Made by a program: the position numbers and the translations under genes. DNA of 64,000 nucleotides from Rachycentron canadum (Eukaryota > Chordata > Actinopteri > Carangiformes > Rachycentridae): contig CM076648.1 of assembly GCA_038496675.1 (NCBI GenBank), positions 19,774,365 to 19,838,364 on the forward strand, given 5' to 3'. How positions within the stretch are numbered: position 1 is the stretch's first letter; the number at the start of each line of letters is the position of its first letter. Positions 1 to 12,400 of the stretch are shown here, piece after piece. The notes under the pieces were generated by a model that was not told where the DNA came from, did not search any database, and saw nothing but the letters and a program-made list of their open reading frames with translations.

Positions 1-1394
1 TCGACTATATGTTCCAGGAGCTGTACAACCTGAGAGCTCTGGAGGTTGGCGACAACGATCTAGTATTCATCTCACCCCGATCATTTCATGGCCTCAGCAA
101 CCTTGAAAGCCTCAACATTGAGGGATGCAATCTGGCTTCAGTGCCCACTGATGCCCTTAGCCATCTGCATAACCTGTTGTCACTTCGGTTACGTTATCTC
201 AACGTCACTGTCATTAGGGATTACTCCTTTAAGAGACTGTATCGTCTGAGAGTGCTGGAGATTTCTCATATGCCTGCCCTAGACACCATGACTCCAAAAT
301 GTTTGTTTGGACTCAACCTCACATCACTGTCCATCACAAACTGTAATCTTACTATTATCCCCTACCAAGCCATCAGTCACCTAAGATATCTTCGGTTTTT
401 GAATCTGTCTTTTAATCCCATTCATACGGTGGAAGGAAACCAGCTATTTAATCTACAGAAGCTCCAGGCTTTTCATCTGGCCGGTGGAAGATTAGCTGCC
501 ATTGAGCCTTACTCTTTCCGAGGACTCAACCACCTTCGTGTACTCAATGTGTCCAGCAATAGCTTGAGCACCCTGGAGGAGTCTGTCTTTCACTCAGTGG
601 GAAACCTGGAGACCCTGGCTTTATACGACAACCCACTGGCATGTGATTGTCGCTTGCTCTGGGTCTTCCGCCGGCGGTGGAGGCTCAACTTTAACAGACA
701 ACAGCCCATGTGTGCATCACCTGAGGTTGTGCAAGGAAAAGAGTTCAAGGACTTCCCAGACATCCTCCCTTCTGACTACTTCATCTGCCAGAAATCAAAG
801 ATCGTGGATTATAAAGTTCAAGAAAGCCATGTAGATGAGGGGACTACAGTTTACTTTGCTTGCCAAGCTGAGGGGGATCCTGTCCCTGTGATAATGTGGC
901 TATCCCCCAAGAAGGAGTACATCACCACCAAAACTCTGGGGTCAAGACTTTCTGTGTCTACTGAGGGCACGTTGGAGGTGCGTTATGCCCAGATCCAAGA
1001 CAACGGCACTTACATGTGTATTGCAAGCAATGCAGCAGGCAATGACACCAAAGCTGCTCACCTTTTTGTGCATAGCTACTCCCCCAACTGGCCCCATCAA
1101 CCAAACAAGACATTTGCCTTCATTTCCAACCAGCCCAGCGATGAAGGTGCCAATGTGACCCGGGCCACAGTTCCATTTCCATTTGATGTAAAGACACTCA
1201 TCATCGCAACCACCATGGGATTTATCTCTTTCCTCGGAGTTGTTCTCTTCTGTCTTGTAATATTATTCCTCTGGAGTAGGGGTAAAGACAATACTAAGTC
1301 AAGTATAGAGGTTGAATATGTGCCACGTAAAGATGAAACAGAGGAGGCCAGTCCAACTGAAGCTCCCATACAATTCAACATGAAAATCATGTGA
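1..1394 (+). CDS. lingo1: LINGO1-like LRR/Ig transmembrane protein, 3' part of the coding sequence
   Basis: LINGO1 is a neuronal single-pass receptor component (known as a Nogo receptor/p75/TROY co-receptor that restrains axon growth and myelination). The frame is already open at base 3, so the N-terminus lies left of the window; the Met at 9-11 is internal. Numbering from it gives 461 residues: leucine-rich repeats 1-205, a cysteine-rich LRR C-cap 208-260 (Cys 212, 214, 235, 260), one I-set Ig domain about 265-355 (Cys 285 and 337), a transmembrane helix about 396-422, and a 39-residue cytoplasmic tail with EYVPRK and a terminal FNMK motif. The stretches RDYSFKRLYRL, ACDCRLLWVFRRRWRLNFNR and YSPNWPHQPNKTFAFISNQP closely match LINGO1 as I know it. 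Human LINGO1 is about 620 residues, so roughly three quarters is present. The whole segment is intronless, as expected for LINGO coding exons. The tail is more diverged than the ectodomain, so this may be the lingo1a paralogue, which is an inference. Confidence 0.93.
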   Translation, partial: DYMFQELYNLRALEVGDNDLVFISPRSFHGLSNLESLNIEGCNLASVPTDALSHLHNLLSLRLRYLNVTVIRDYSFKRLYRLRVLEISHMPALDTMTPKCLFGLNLTSLSITNCNLTIIPYQAISHLRYLRFLNLSFNPIHTVEGNQLFNLQKLQAFHLAGGRLAAIEPYSFRGLNHLRVLNVSSNSLSTLEESVFHSVGNLETLALYDNPLACDCRLLWVFRRRWRLNFNRQQPMCASPEVVQGKEFKDFPDILPSDYFICQKSKIVDYKVQESHVDEGTTVYFACQAEGDPVPVIMWLSPKKEYITTKTLGSRLSVSTEGTLEVRYAQIQDNGTYMCIASNAAGNDTKAAHLFVHSYSPNWPHQPNKTFAFISNQPSDEGANVTRATVPFPFDVKTLIIATTMGFISFLGVVLFCLVILFLWSRGKDNTKSSIEVEYVPRKDETEEASPTEAPIQFNMKIM

Positions 1395-2070
1395 ATCTCA
1401 ACGAGAGGTCATATGCGCTTACAAACTGCAGTCAGGATGCATACTTTCCTCGCTTCAAATATGTACTCAGTTAATGAGCGATAGAAATCGCACAGCAGCA
1501 AAACGCATCTTGACACTATACTCTAGACTTTTTTTTTTTTTTTTACTTCAGGGACTGAATCTTCAAAGAAAGTGTTGAATTTAAAATATTACAATTTCTG
1601 TAAATTTGTATTGGCAATACACAATCAGTATGTTAACATGCACTCAACAACCATTACTGCGTGCAACCAAATTAAGGTAAAAGTTTCAACAAAGCACATG
1701 GAGTAGAGGAATTTCCCCAATAAACAGAGTTTACATGATAGGTGGATTACTGTATGGAAGACTGTAGAGATTATACAGCAGGTATACTCTCTATCAGCAC
1801 AAAATAAGAGAAAACCTTGTGACAAGGTTGAGTTCGCCATCTTTTGCGTTGATGGCTGTACAAAGCACAATAACCCACTATTAAAAACACAAAGTTGTTG
1901 AAAGCAGTTTCTCAGATTTTTCTTTTTTTGTCCCATAACAAGCAATGGACATGTACTTTCAATAAAGTCATACAGTCATGAAGATAAGGTTATGTATTAT
2001 GAGAAAGAGAAAATCTGAGTTGCAAGACTTCAATAATCATTTTTAGAATAAAGTCATATAAGGTGTAATC
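1395..2070 (+). other. 3' UTR of the LINGO1-like gene (probable)
   Basis: AT-rich non-coding sequence follows the TGA at 1392-1394. It contains a T-run at 1530-1544 and no continuing frame. The 3' end is placed near two AATAAA hexamers, but the UTR could extend further since fish LINGO 3' UTRs can be long. The reverse-strand frame over 1625-1945 has no recognisable protein content. Confidence 0.5.
1961..2052 (+). promoter_or_regulatory. candidate polyadenylation signals (AATAAA at 1961 and 2047)
   Basis: Two canonical AATAAA hexamers lie 567 and 653 bases past the LINGO1-like stop codon, both on the coding strand. Either could set the transcript end. AATAAA is common in AT-rich DNA, so only transcript data can decide. 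Confidence 0.4.
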
Positions 2071-5000
2071 TTTTAAGAGTTGCAACGTTACCAGAAGATA
2101 CATTTTTAAAAAGATGCATTTTTGGATCTCAGTCTTCTGAAATGTAAATTTTAGTATTAAGGAGTAAGTGTACCTCCCACCCGTCGTGTGTAAGTGAACA
2201 TTGGCCTTTGACTATTTTCGAACATCATTAAATTTTATTTTGATGTTTTCTCTGCCCATTTTGGAACAGCTTTCTGGAAGTAACCATTCCAAAAATGTCA
2301 AACTGTAGCCTGTGTCTCCATTAGCTGTCACAGACAAGCAATTTCAGTTTTACTGAGTCTACCAGTTTTAATAACTGGAATATTTTCTAAATCTGGTATG
2401 AGTCAAATTAGTGTGCATGTTAACACACTGAATAAAATAAATAACCCAGTCCTACAATATGTGCTCCCTTTTCGCCAACAAAGGAAGTTTGTCATTAAAT
2501 GTATTGACTTGTTCAGCTATACATATTTTTTCTGTATTTCATTCTTTCCTTGTACATTATGCTATGGCACAATAGTAATGCTTTTAATGGCTGTGGGTTT
2601 TGAACATATTACAATCTAAAGAGCAGATAAAATATTCAGTAAACACGTTTTTGATGTTGCCAAAGTAAAGGAGAGAATAGCTGCTTTGCAGAGTGTATAA
2701 AAGTACCTTTGAAAATCATCAGATTAAGAATTTATCAGCAAGTGTAACGAAAGTTAATTTGTTTACTCATTTGGCAGCTCAATAAGTGAGAGCACTCTGC
2801 CCAAGTCCTGAGGTTATAATGTCGCCGGTGCATCTAAAAAAATGGTGACATTATTAATTTATTGCCTTAAGCAACCCATTTTCCAGATTTCAACTGAGCA
2901 ATACCCAATATTTATGTGTAAAATGAAGTTTTATGCCTCATAAGGATTTTATGTTGTCTAATTAAATTCACAGCTAAGGTCTGCTCTGAAGATAATGTGT
3001 TCATTAACTCTTAAAATATTTGTTTAAAAAGGGATGGGCAGATGGAAATTATATTAAAATGAGTAACATTTTATACTATGGGTGTTTGTTTTATGCTAAT
3101 CTACTATAAAAATTAATGTGAGTACATATTTTTCACATCCAAGAGAGGTGACCTACCTGCTCCAAATAATGTTCACAGATATTGCTTTACTTAAAGAGGC
3201 ACACAGTAAAGCACACTTTCACCTCACCCCTTACTCATCGCATTGCAGTCTTCGACTGTTGGTACTTGCCAAATTAACAGTAAAATCATATAGATACAGA
3301 TGTCATGACATACAGATGTCTAAACTCCTAGAGATCTGTGTATTACTGCACTGTAAACCAAAATGAGACAATATTTGACCATGGTGTACCAGTTCAACTG
3401 TCACACATGGCTTTCATCAGTCCAAGCTGCATAATGTACACTTGGCTTAGCATAATGCTAATATTGGCATGTCAACATGACTAAATGACAATACTATACA
3501 CATTTGCACAATATGCAGCTGTGGCTAATGTGTATCTATAGGTCTCAAGGAGTGCTGCAGAAGAACAGGAATTCAATGATTAAACGTGGGACCACAAGTC
3601 AACACAAAATATTTGGTTGTCGTGACAACAGATGGTCAAAACATAAATATATCATTCAAGTGTCAGCTTGACACTGGGGATGGATCAGTAATCAAAATGT
3701 CTAAGGGCATTAACATGCCAGGTCATGTCTCAAAGCAGTAAATGTCAAAATCAAAAACACAAGGACATTATCCAAGAGTAACTTGTTTGATCTGTTTGGT
3801 TTTTTTTTTATTACATTAAATAAACTTTAACTAATGCAAAACAGCATAAAAATGTATAGAAAGTCACACAAAATTCCTACAAGTTCATACTTATGATTCC
3901 TGATTCACTGGTCATCAGTTTGATTCATCAATCTGCATTTCAGTGCTTTCTAACACTTGTTTGGAGATGAAAAAGTGACCATATCATGGTTGTAGTAACT
4001 TCCTTTACATTTCTCAGTAAATGCCTTTTGACTTCCCTGCCAAGACCTGTTGCAGCTGGATTATATGGTTAGCTGGATACAGCAATAAAGGCAGCAATAA
4101 CTATAAGACTTGTAAAAGCAAGAAAGCAGTAAGACAAAAAGGAAAATGAGTTTCAAGAAGATGAAAAGCACCCAGCATAAAACACGTTTGTTGCTGTGTC
4201 AACGGAGAAGAACGCCTGTTTTTCTTGTTATGATTTTTCCCTGTATCACTGTTGGATACTGGTTTAAAAGGAAGTATGTTCATAATGCAACATACGTTCT
4301 TTATTTCTGATGGGCTGACACCAAACTGGCCATCTCCTATGATTAATGAGAATTGTATTCTGCTACTACGCTCCATCACAGCTGCAAGAAACATGACATG
4401 AGTTTGTAACAGTGTTTAAAAGGATAACATTTTATTTACATCGCAATTTAAAGCAAGAGGAATTTGCTGGCCATACTTTATAGAATTACAGCTGCACTCT
4501 GGCTCATAAAGAGACAAGCAGTAAGCAGCCATGCATTGCTGAGCCAAGTAATCACTGAAATTTTAAAATCAATTCTGTAATGAAACCCGTGTGGAGTTGC
4601 TGAGAAAAAGAGGCTGATATGGATGAATGAAGTCTGTTTATTCTTTATCAATAATAAGCAACTAATTGGCAGCAGAATTATACACAGACTGGAGCAAAGC
4701 CACAGCTTCCTGAGTACAAACAGTGAATTATTGTTTAAAAAAATAAATAAATAAACATTATTCTTAAGAAAAGCAGTCTGCTCCATCTACTCAATATTCA
4801 AACTTTGATTAAGTAATGCCCTAGTTTAAAATTCGAGTCATAACATCCTGAATTTATTTGGTCCAACTTGATGTACAGTTTTACAGTTCCGCAACCAGTT
4901 TGTCTGGAGTGTCTGACCATAAATAAGGGTATTTATGCAAAAAGAAAAATTTGGAATATTTTCCATCAGAGTTTATAGTCGAGGAGATTAAGATTAATCA

Positions 5001-8000
5001 CACGAGCTAGAAGTAACCTTAGGGGAGGAAACTGAAGACACTTCACAAGTAAATAATGAAGCATGGGGTATTTGACAGGTAAGATGAGCAAAATCTAGCG
5101 GTTATTATTAGGTGTTAACTAAACCCTCAATCTTAAATCCATTCAGAAGCATGCATTGGTAACATGGAGCCTTAAAAACTACTAAATTAGACCATGCATT
5201 CAAAACATCATCTTTTGGTGACTATTTTGATCTATTAGATCTTGTCACGTAATTTGTCTCAAATCCAGATACTATAAATATATATATATATGATTTAAGA
5301 CATTCATTTTCACCAAGGCACATGTGTCACCATTCGTGAGATAAGAAATCCAATTTGCCTCTGTTCATGCTAGATGCAAATCTAGGTCATAACACACTCC
5401 ACTGAAGGCAGAGAAGGTAAAGCACCGAAAACTGTTCCAATAGCTGAGGAAGTCAAAAGAAGCGACCGTCAGTAGCTATCTAGTCTTTCTGGAAAACCAA
5501 ACTAAAACTAACAGTTTAACTAACTGTCAAACAACCAACCACTAACTAAAATAGGCAGATGAATCACATGGATCAACTACAAGGGAAGCAACAGTTTTGT
5601 TCACCGCCTGGACAGGCACTCATTCATCACTCCACTCCACCCAGATCATTCACTGGTTGCATTGCTCAGGAATGAGATAAAAGCCACATACAGAATCCTA
5701 TTCTGTCTGCATAACCTGCAGATACTCTATCACCATAAAAAAGCCTTTGCACATGCATCAATAATTTCAGTCTTTGTGTAATTTAGTGCTAGACAGTATA
5801 AAAAACCATTATTACAAGAGCACAACCCTTCAAGCAGCTTCTTCCACACACCACTTACTGATGTAGTTACAAGAGTGGGAAGTGAAGACAGAGACAGTGG
5901 ACTAGAAACCACCTCAAACCACCAGACAGTCATCCATCTATTTGTTCTTGGTTGTTTTTACACTTGGTTTTGACACTTATATTTGCATTTTGGAAAGGCC
6001 TTTCATCATACTTACTCACCACAGTATGTCATTTCCTTCTACTTTTAACTTTACTTTCATTACTATCAATTGTCTGTGGTGGAGTGCTTGTGACATAAGT
6101 AGGTCATGCAGCTTTGGAAAAGGATGGCAGGTAATTGGAAGCTCCTCTAGGCCACAAATGCATCCATGGAGAGGTGTCTATACAGCATCAGCATAAAGAG
6201 TGGACTATCGATTACTCACACCTAAAACAGGAGACACATCTGACATCTCAGTTTTTTCTGTCAGAGGACACAATGACCTTGAACATTTTTTTGTTGTTAC
6301 AGTTTCGCAAAGGCAGAGTGGAGTGGCACTTTCATTACACTCAACAAGGGTATCCATAAGGAGACACCTATTTTACCTGATAGGGTAATTGGATGTGCTA
6401 ATGTAAACTGGGCACATGCTTGACAGTTGATAGCAGTTGACCTCACTGTGAAGCAGTTACTTGCTGCCAGCTCCCTACAGCTCATCAACGTCTTACTTTT
6501 ACAGGGAATGAGTCTGATTCGAAAGATCTGAGGAGAGTGTTTCAACCTCATACAGTATAATGTAATTGTACAAACAGATGTCTCATTAATTAACAATCCA
6601 AGTTTTTACTGTTGACAGTAACCATGCAGACTAGGTTGGATGTAGCCTTTACACCTACATGTGCTAAACACATTAAGTCCTATTATTTGAATTTATATAA
6701 TCCTTTAGAAGTCGGAGCTCGGACCTGGGAATGAACCACGTTGACTGTGTTCCAGTACAAGTCAGAACATCAAGATGGATACCTCCAGGAAAACTTGCTC
6801 TGCTAGCATCACCAGTTACAGATAATAATAACATTACACTGAATCTTTCACATTCGAACACCGCGGCAAAATGTCTGCAGAAATTGGATAGTACTGTGTG
6901 TACAACTGATTTAATGAGACACTGACAGAAATACTAATAGATAGCCTATAACAAGAGCTTTCCATCACTGTTGATTGCAGAGCAGCCATCTCGTATTTCA
7001 AGGTCAGGCAAGACTCCTCCGATTGCAGAGTCAGAAAATACAAATTCAGGTGGAATTTCTATTGAAATTTCCACCTGGGAACTCAGATATCCCCATTTCC
7101 TAGTTCAAATTGCTCAACTGCAGTTGTTTATGATCAATCAACATAGTTAACTATATTCTTCACTCAAATTAGTTTTTACTTATTCACATTAAAGTACCTT
7201 ATGTGCCTAAACTAGAGTTTATATTTTATTATAGTAGATAATGTAATTTGGGACTCTGCCAACAGTCTATGAATGTAGTATAATAGCCCTGGCTACCCTC
7301 CAATTTTCAGCTAAATGTGCTTCCTTCAACACAGAGGTGAAAATACTCTTCTTTATTGGTGAAGGAAACAAAAGGTATGGCCAAACTGCTTTAACTGGAG
7401 AAAATCATTAATTTTCAGGAAGATTGAATGTGTTTAACTTCTTCAGATTCAGGTTCTGCTTCATGTTTGCTTAAGCTTGGAATTCCCCACACACAAAGCC
7501 AACGAAGAATGAAAATTTTTGATTGGAGAGAAGCAGAATGTGTGTTTGTGTGTGGGTGTTTGAGGAGGATCAAGCTGTTTGTGAACTAATCTGTTATGTC
7601 ATGGGGATGGCGTCTCCTTTCACACCTCTCTCTGGTTTAAGCACAATATTTTGTCATACAACTAAATTTGTTGATGAACTGTGCATTTATTTACTGAGAG
7701 GAATATCACATACTGTATGTGGGTACTACAATGTAAGGTTATTACTTAATTATTATCCTAATCTGACAGGACCAATCTTGTCCTTATGGCACCATAGAGT
7801 GCACAACATTTAAAATACACCTCTCCTTGTCTGACTGCCCTCAACACTCAAAGAAAGTGGAGGTTGTAGCCATTCATTATCTGAAAGGGACAATGTCTAC
7901 CATCTATTCATTTTTAATCAATTATTAAAAGTATTTTTTTATGTGGCAAGTCATTTAATCTACCAAATTCTTTTAATTAAGTGATCATACATATTACAGT

Positions 8001-8640
8001 ATGAGAAATGTTGGCCAATGTTGTCCCTTATGAACATTTACAACATTCAACAGCATTTGTGTGCTGCAACAAATTGTGTGTCATAAAAATCACTGCAATT
8101 TCAAGTGAGAATGGAAAATGAATATTGCATCAGTGGTCAAACACAAACATTGCCAAGCTCTGGCAGGTCATACACACTGGAGCCACATTGCTAAAAATCA
8201 TAGCTTTGTTTTAATTCAAGCATTTGAAGCCAAATACAAAAAATAAAATATAAATTGGGAAAACATGTCTGATAACGCATCAATCAGAAAGCTGTAAAAA
8301 CTATGAAAGAAAATCTGACAGAATTTACAATACATAGTCAGTATTCAATGCCATTAAAGAACAAAACATATGTAGATCATCAACTAATTAACATTCAGCT
8401 GCAGTACAGCCTGATAACTGTGTCTGACATTTCTGTAGGGCACTGGTATTTTACAGTTTGAGATTTCCAGAAGCAGTTTTAAATCACTCAGTGGTTGCTC
8501 AATGAGACTGAACTAATAATGTGTTGTTCTCTATTTAACAATGTGTTCACAGTGATGGTGTCTTTTTCTTTATGAAATAGTGAATGCAACAGCGAATCAG
8601 AGGTACACCTGACCTCTGTTTAGCATTTTTAACATGACAC
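2071..8640. other. AT-rich intergenic DNA, no gene recognised
   Basis: I see no plausible exon or known protein here. Open frames are all short and of low quality. A short AT microsatellite lies near 5275-5292, and a 31-base near-palindrome at 7047-7077 (see findings). The segment 2820-3060 is AT-rich with homeodomain-type TAATTA words and could hide conserved non-coding sequence, which cannot be tested here. Confidence 0.5.
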
Positions 8641-8649
8641 ATCTTAAGT

Positions 8650-9400
8650 CACAATGATCTCAATGATGTATTGTGGAAGGATCTTGTCAAGGGACGTGAC
8701 CAAGGACCCATTGGTCACTCTAGACATGGGAGATCCTGTGTGGAGATGGGAGAAACTTACAGAGGGACAACCATCACCCCAGCACTCAATCAATCTGTAT
8801 TTTTGGGCAGTGTGACCAGACAGAAGCATCTCCTCAGTAAAAGATACATGAAAGCATCTCGAGTTTGAAAAAAGCAATTTAAGGACTCTCAGACTGTGAG
8901 AAACAAGATTCTCTGGTTTGATGAAACCAAGATTGAACTGTTTGGCCTCAATTCTAAGCGTCATGTCAGGGGGAAACCAGACACCACTCATCACCTGCCC
9001 GATACCATCCCAATAGTGAGGCATGGTGGTGCCAGCATCAGCCTATATGCGTTTTTCTATGGCAGCTACAAGGGGACTGGTCAGAGTTGAGGGGAAGCTG
9101 AATGAAACAAAGTACATAGATATTCAAAACAAAAACCTGATCCAGAGAACTCAGGACCAAAGGTTCACCTTCCACGCGGACAATGACCCTAAACACGCAA
9201 CCACGACAGCACATGAGTGGCTTAGGAGCAATTCTGTGAATGTCCCGCAACGCCCCAGCCAGAGACTTGAGTTGAACCTGATCAAACATGTCTGGAGACC
9301 CCTGAAAATGTCAAACAACGGTACCTGTCCAACCTCACATAACCTGAGAGGATCTGCAGAGAAGACTTTTGGAAAAAAGTGACTGACCAAGTACTAACCT
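8650..9400 (+). pseudogene. Tc1/mariner-like transposase remnant
   Basis: A broken DDE transposase lies on the + strand in at least two frames. Around 8896-8960 it reads KILWFDETKIELFG, matching the first catalytic Asp block of Tc1-like transposases. Near 9170-9200 it reads HADNDPKHATT, the second Asp block. Near 9255-9300 it reads PSQRLELNLIKHVW, where the usual pattern is PSQSPDLNPIEHLW. In that last block the catalytic acidic residue after NPI is replaced by Lys, so the protein would be inactive even without its frameshift (around 9020-9060) and stops. The 5' part (8650-8890) is only weakly similar and terminal inverted repeats are not evident. This is an old copy with no functional gene. 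Confidence 0.85.
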
Positions 9401-12400
9401 ATACTCGAAAAAGATTATTATTTATCCTAGCAATTAGTGTGTGAGTGTCACTCTTTAACTACAATGCAGGATTTTTTTTTTTTTTTTTTGCTTTGTAATT
9501 CCTTTCTGAATGAATCCTTCAGAGAATATCTTCAGATAATTCTGCAGCGAGATGAGCAGGCTGAGACTGACAGCCTCCGTCTATGTGACCATACTCCCAG
9601 AATGACAGTGATGGAATTCATTAATCATTAGCAGCCTGCAGGCAACTGACCCACACCCAATATGCCTGCTGTGAAGCCTGTTAAACTGATCCAGTCAGCT
9701 AGCGCCTTAACACATGGATTCCAAGATTATTGGGTTATACAAATATAGATCTACCAAAAGGAATAACATGGTGTTATTGGGTTTTCAGGTTTGCTCATCT
9801 CCAACACTTCTGTCTCCCTTCCAGGCCCACCTATGCTGTTTCCATGTGACATCCTTCACTTCCCCTTGGCACATGGTAATATGCAGCACAATCCGTAATG
9901 TGAGTGGCCAATTTCAGAGCAGCAGAGCAGGGTACAAGAGGGAGCAAAAGATTTAAAATGGAACTAACTTGCCCTCAAGCAGGGGCCTCATAATTGAGAA
10001 TGATAAGAAATGATAAAGCTTCCACATAAAAGTGAAAAATAATGCATTTCAAATCAGTTATTTTTATACATGTGTGCAGATCCTTTGAATGTGCCTTCTT
10101 TGTTCACATAACAATTGACTTTCTGCTGTAACCTCTTTAAAAAAAAAAAAAAAAAAAAGAAAACAATAAGTGACGACAATGTATTCTGGGTAAGATGTGT
10201 CTCTATTTTTTGTTGCCATGCTGCAGTATTTCGGCCATTGAAGAGACAAGCTCAGAAAAAGTCCCTTGAGTTTTCAGACTAACAGAACAGCATTTAAATA
10301 TGGTAGTAGGGATTCCCTAGAGGAATCCAGGATGGGAAACAATGGTGGTGTTTGAAAAAAAAAAAAAAAAAAAACTATTGCAGCACTGCATTTTTTGTCT
10401 AATGACTATAATAGCACTGCAGAAATACGATAGGGTTGCTGATCAATACAAGCGACTTGAAAGTTGCTTCAATAGGAACCTCAGGTGCTGTGGAAAATCA
10501 CTTCTGCTTCGGTGCAGTTCATCACGAACAAATGTATATCTAGACTTGATCTGATAGTCATTCATTAAGCATGAGTATTATAAGTAGTTCATAAATGCAA
10601 ATAAATATTTTATAATGTAAATATTTAAAAAGGTCACAACGAGCTGGAGCACATCTCTGTAGCCCGAGTGCATTTAACCTCAGCTTTATTGAGACTACAA
10701 CTGCAACACGAGACAAGATCATGAACCCCATTCATGAAGGAAAAAAGCAGAGATATGAGTCTGAAAAGTTGCAGATACATTTAGATAGAAGATATAGTTT
10801 AGCATTTAGACTCTCATGCAAATACAATGCTTGACATTCAGTACTGATGCAAAAGCAAAACCTTTTTTTTGGCAATGTAGACATCAGCCAAAAAAAGTGT
10901 TGATGTCCAATACCAAGCCAACCAACATCACATTTAAAACATTAAATAACTAAAATCTAATACGTATACTGTATTATCCCAGACTTCAAGGAATTATGAA
11001 CATGTACAACTAGCTAGGGATGTCACGCTGCCAGAATTTCAGATGTATGATTCCCATACCATGAAGAAACAGACACCTCCAGTCAGTGTGCAAGCAGTAG
11101 TTTAAATTGACTAACAAGGTGAAGTAACCAATGGTGTGAAAATATTCACTTAAAAAGTCAGTTATAATTCAACAGACTGAACAGTGATGCCCGTGGCCTG
11201 GTAATATGAGCATCCAGATTATTAGCTGTCACAATGTTAATCAAGATGTTAGCCTTTGTGACCGTTGTGCCTGGGGCTTTGCTATAACAGATACCAGTTA
11301 CAGCAATTCACATAAACTAACAGTAACACACCACGACAATTATTCTTTGATGTAACAATAGTTATGATGTCATATCTACTATGATGCACCACAGCAAGTA
11401 AAGAGAAATTCATGATAATGGGTTTTCTCTATTCTCAACAGTATAACCTGCATTTTTTTTTTTTTTTTAGCCAGAGCCTAGTGGTCATCAGAGGAACTGC
11501 ATCTAATGACTCAAAAGGCACATTTCATTTCATTCAGCTATGGTGTTTGCCTCTTGAGTATCACAACAGGTCAAAATCCAAAATGTCACTGAAGCTTGGT
11601 AAGTGGCGTTTCATGTGGCTGTTGTCCTTCGCATACAGCATTTCATATTAGTAGTAGCATGTGTTAGACTAAATTCTATCAGACTTTTTTTCCCATGAAA
11701 ACACTCTTCATGTCAGGCTGCCAGTCAGTGTTTTCAGGGTTAAGGTTAAATGCTCTACTTTTCAAACATCTCTGCACCAACACAGAAACCAACACTGAGA
11801 CACACACAAAGCAGGAACTATCCCACATGGCACTAAATCCACAAGAAACACCACAGTGAGGTACTTGCCCTGGATCAAGGTCTGTGGTAAGATAGGATGC
11901 ATCAAGAATAGAACCCTCACAGATTTTCTCCAGATGTGTCAGAGTTCAAGAACAGATGCTTTTGAGTCTGGAATCACCTTGACATAACAGCAACAACTTA
12001 TCCTTTTCTAAATGAAATAACCTCTACAACAGACCACTGCACTGTTGTAAGAAAAAAAATGCTTTTATATGGGGCAAAGCTGCATAAAGTTATTTGCAAC
12101 CTCTGACTATAAATCCCTGGGTATTTTATTAAGGGTTTGGCATGAAGCAGTAGGCTAATTAACCAAATTCATCGAATTAATGGTCTATCCCTAACCTCCA
12201 GATTTTTAGATGGTGCCTGGCTGCTTTAGAAAGCTGTAACTGCCAGCAAAAAATACAGCTGAGAGGAAAGGCTCAACATGATAAATCTGCTCTCATGCTT
12301 CTAAATATTCACTTGCAGACAATGTATGCAAAGGGTTTATTCAGCGCTATAACCATTATAACTCCAAAAAGACTCTGCCATATAGAAATTAATAATGACT

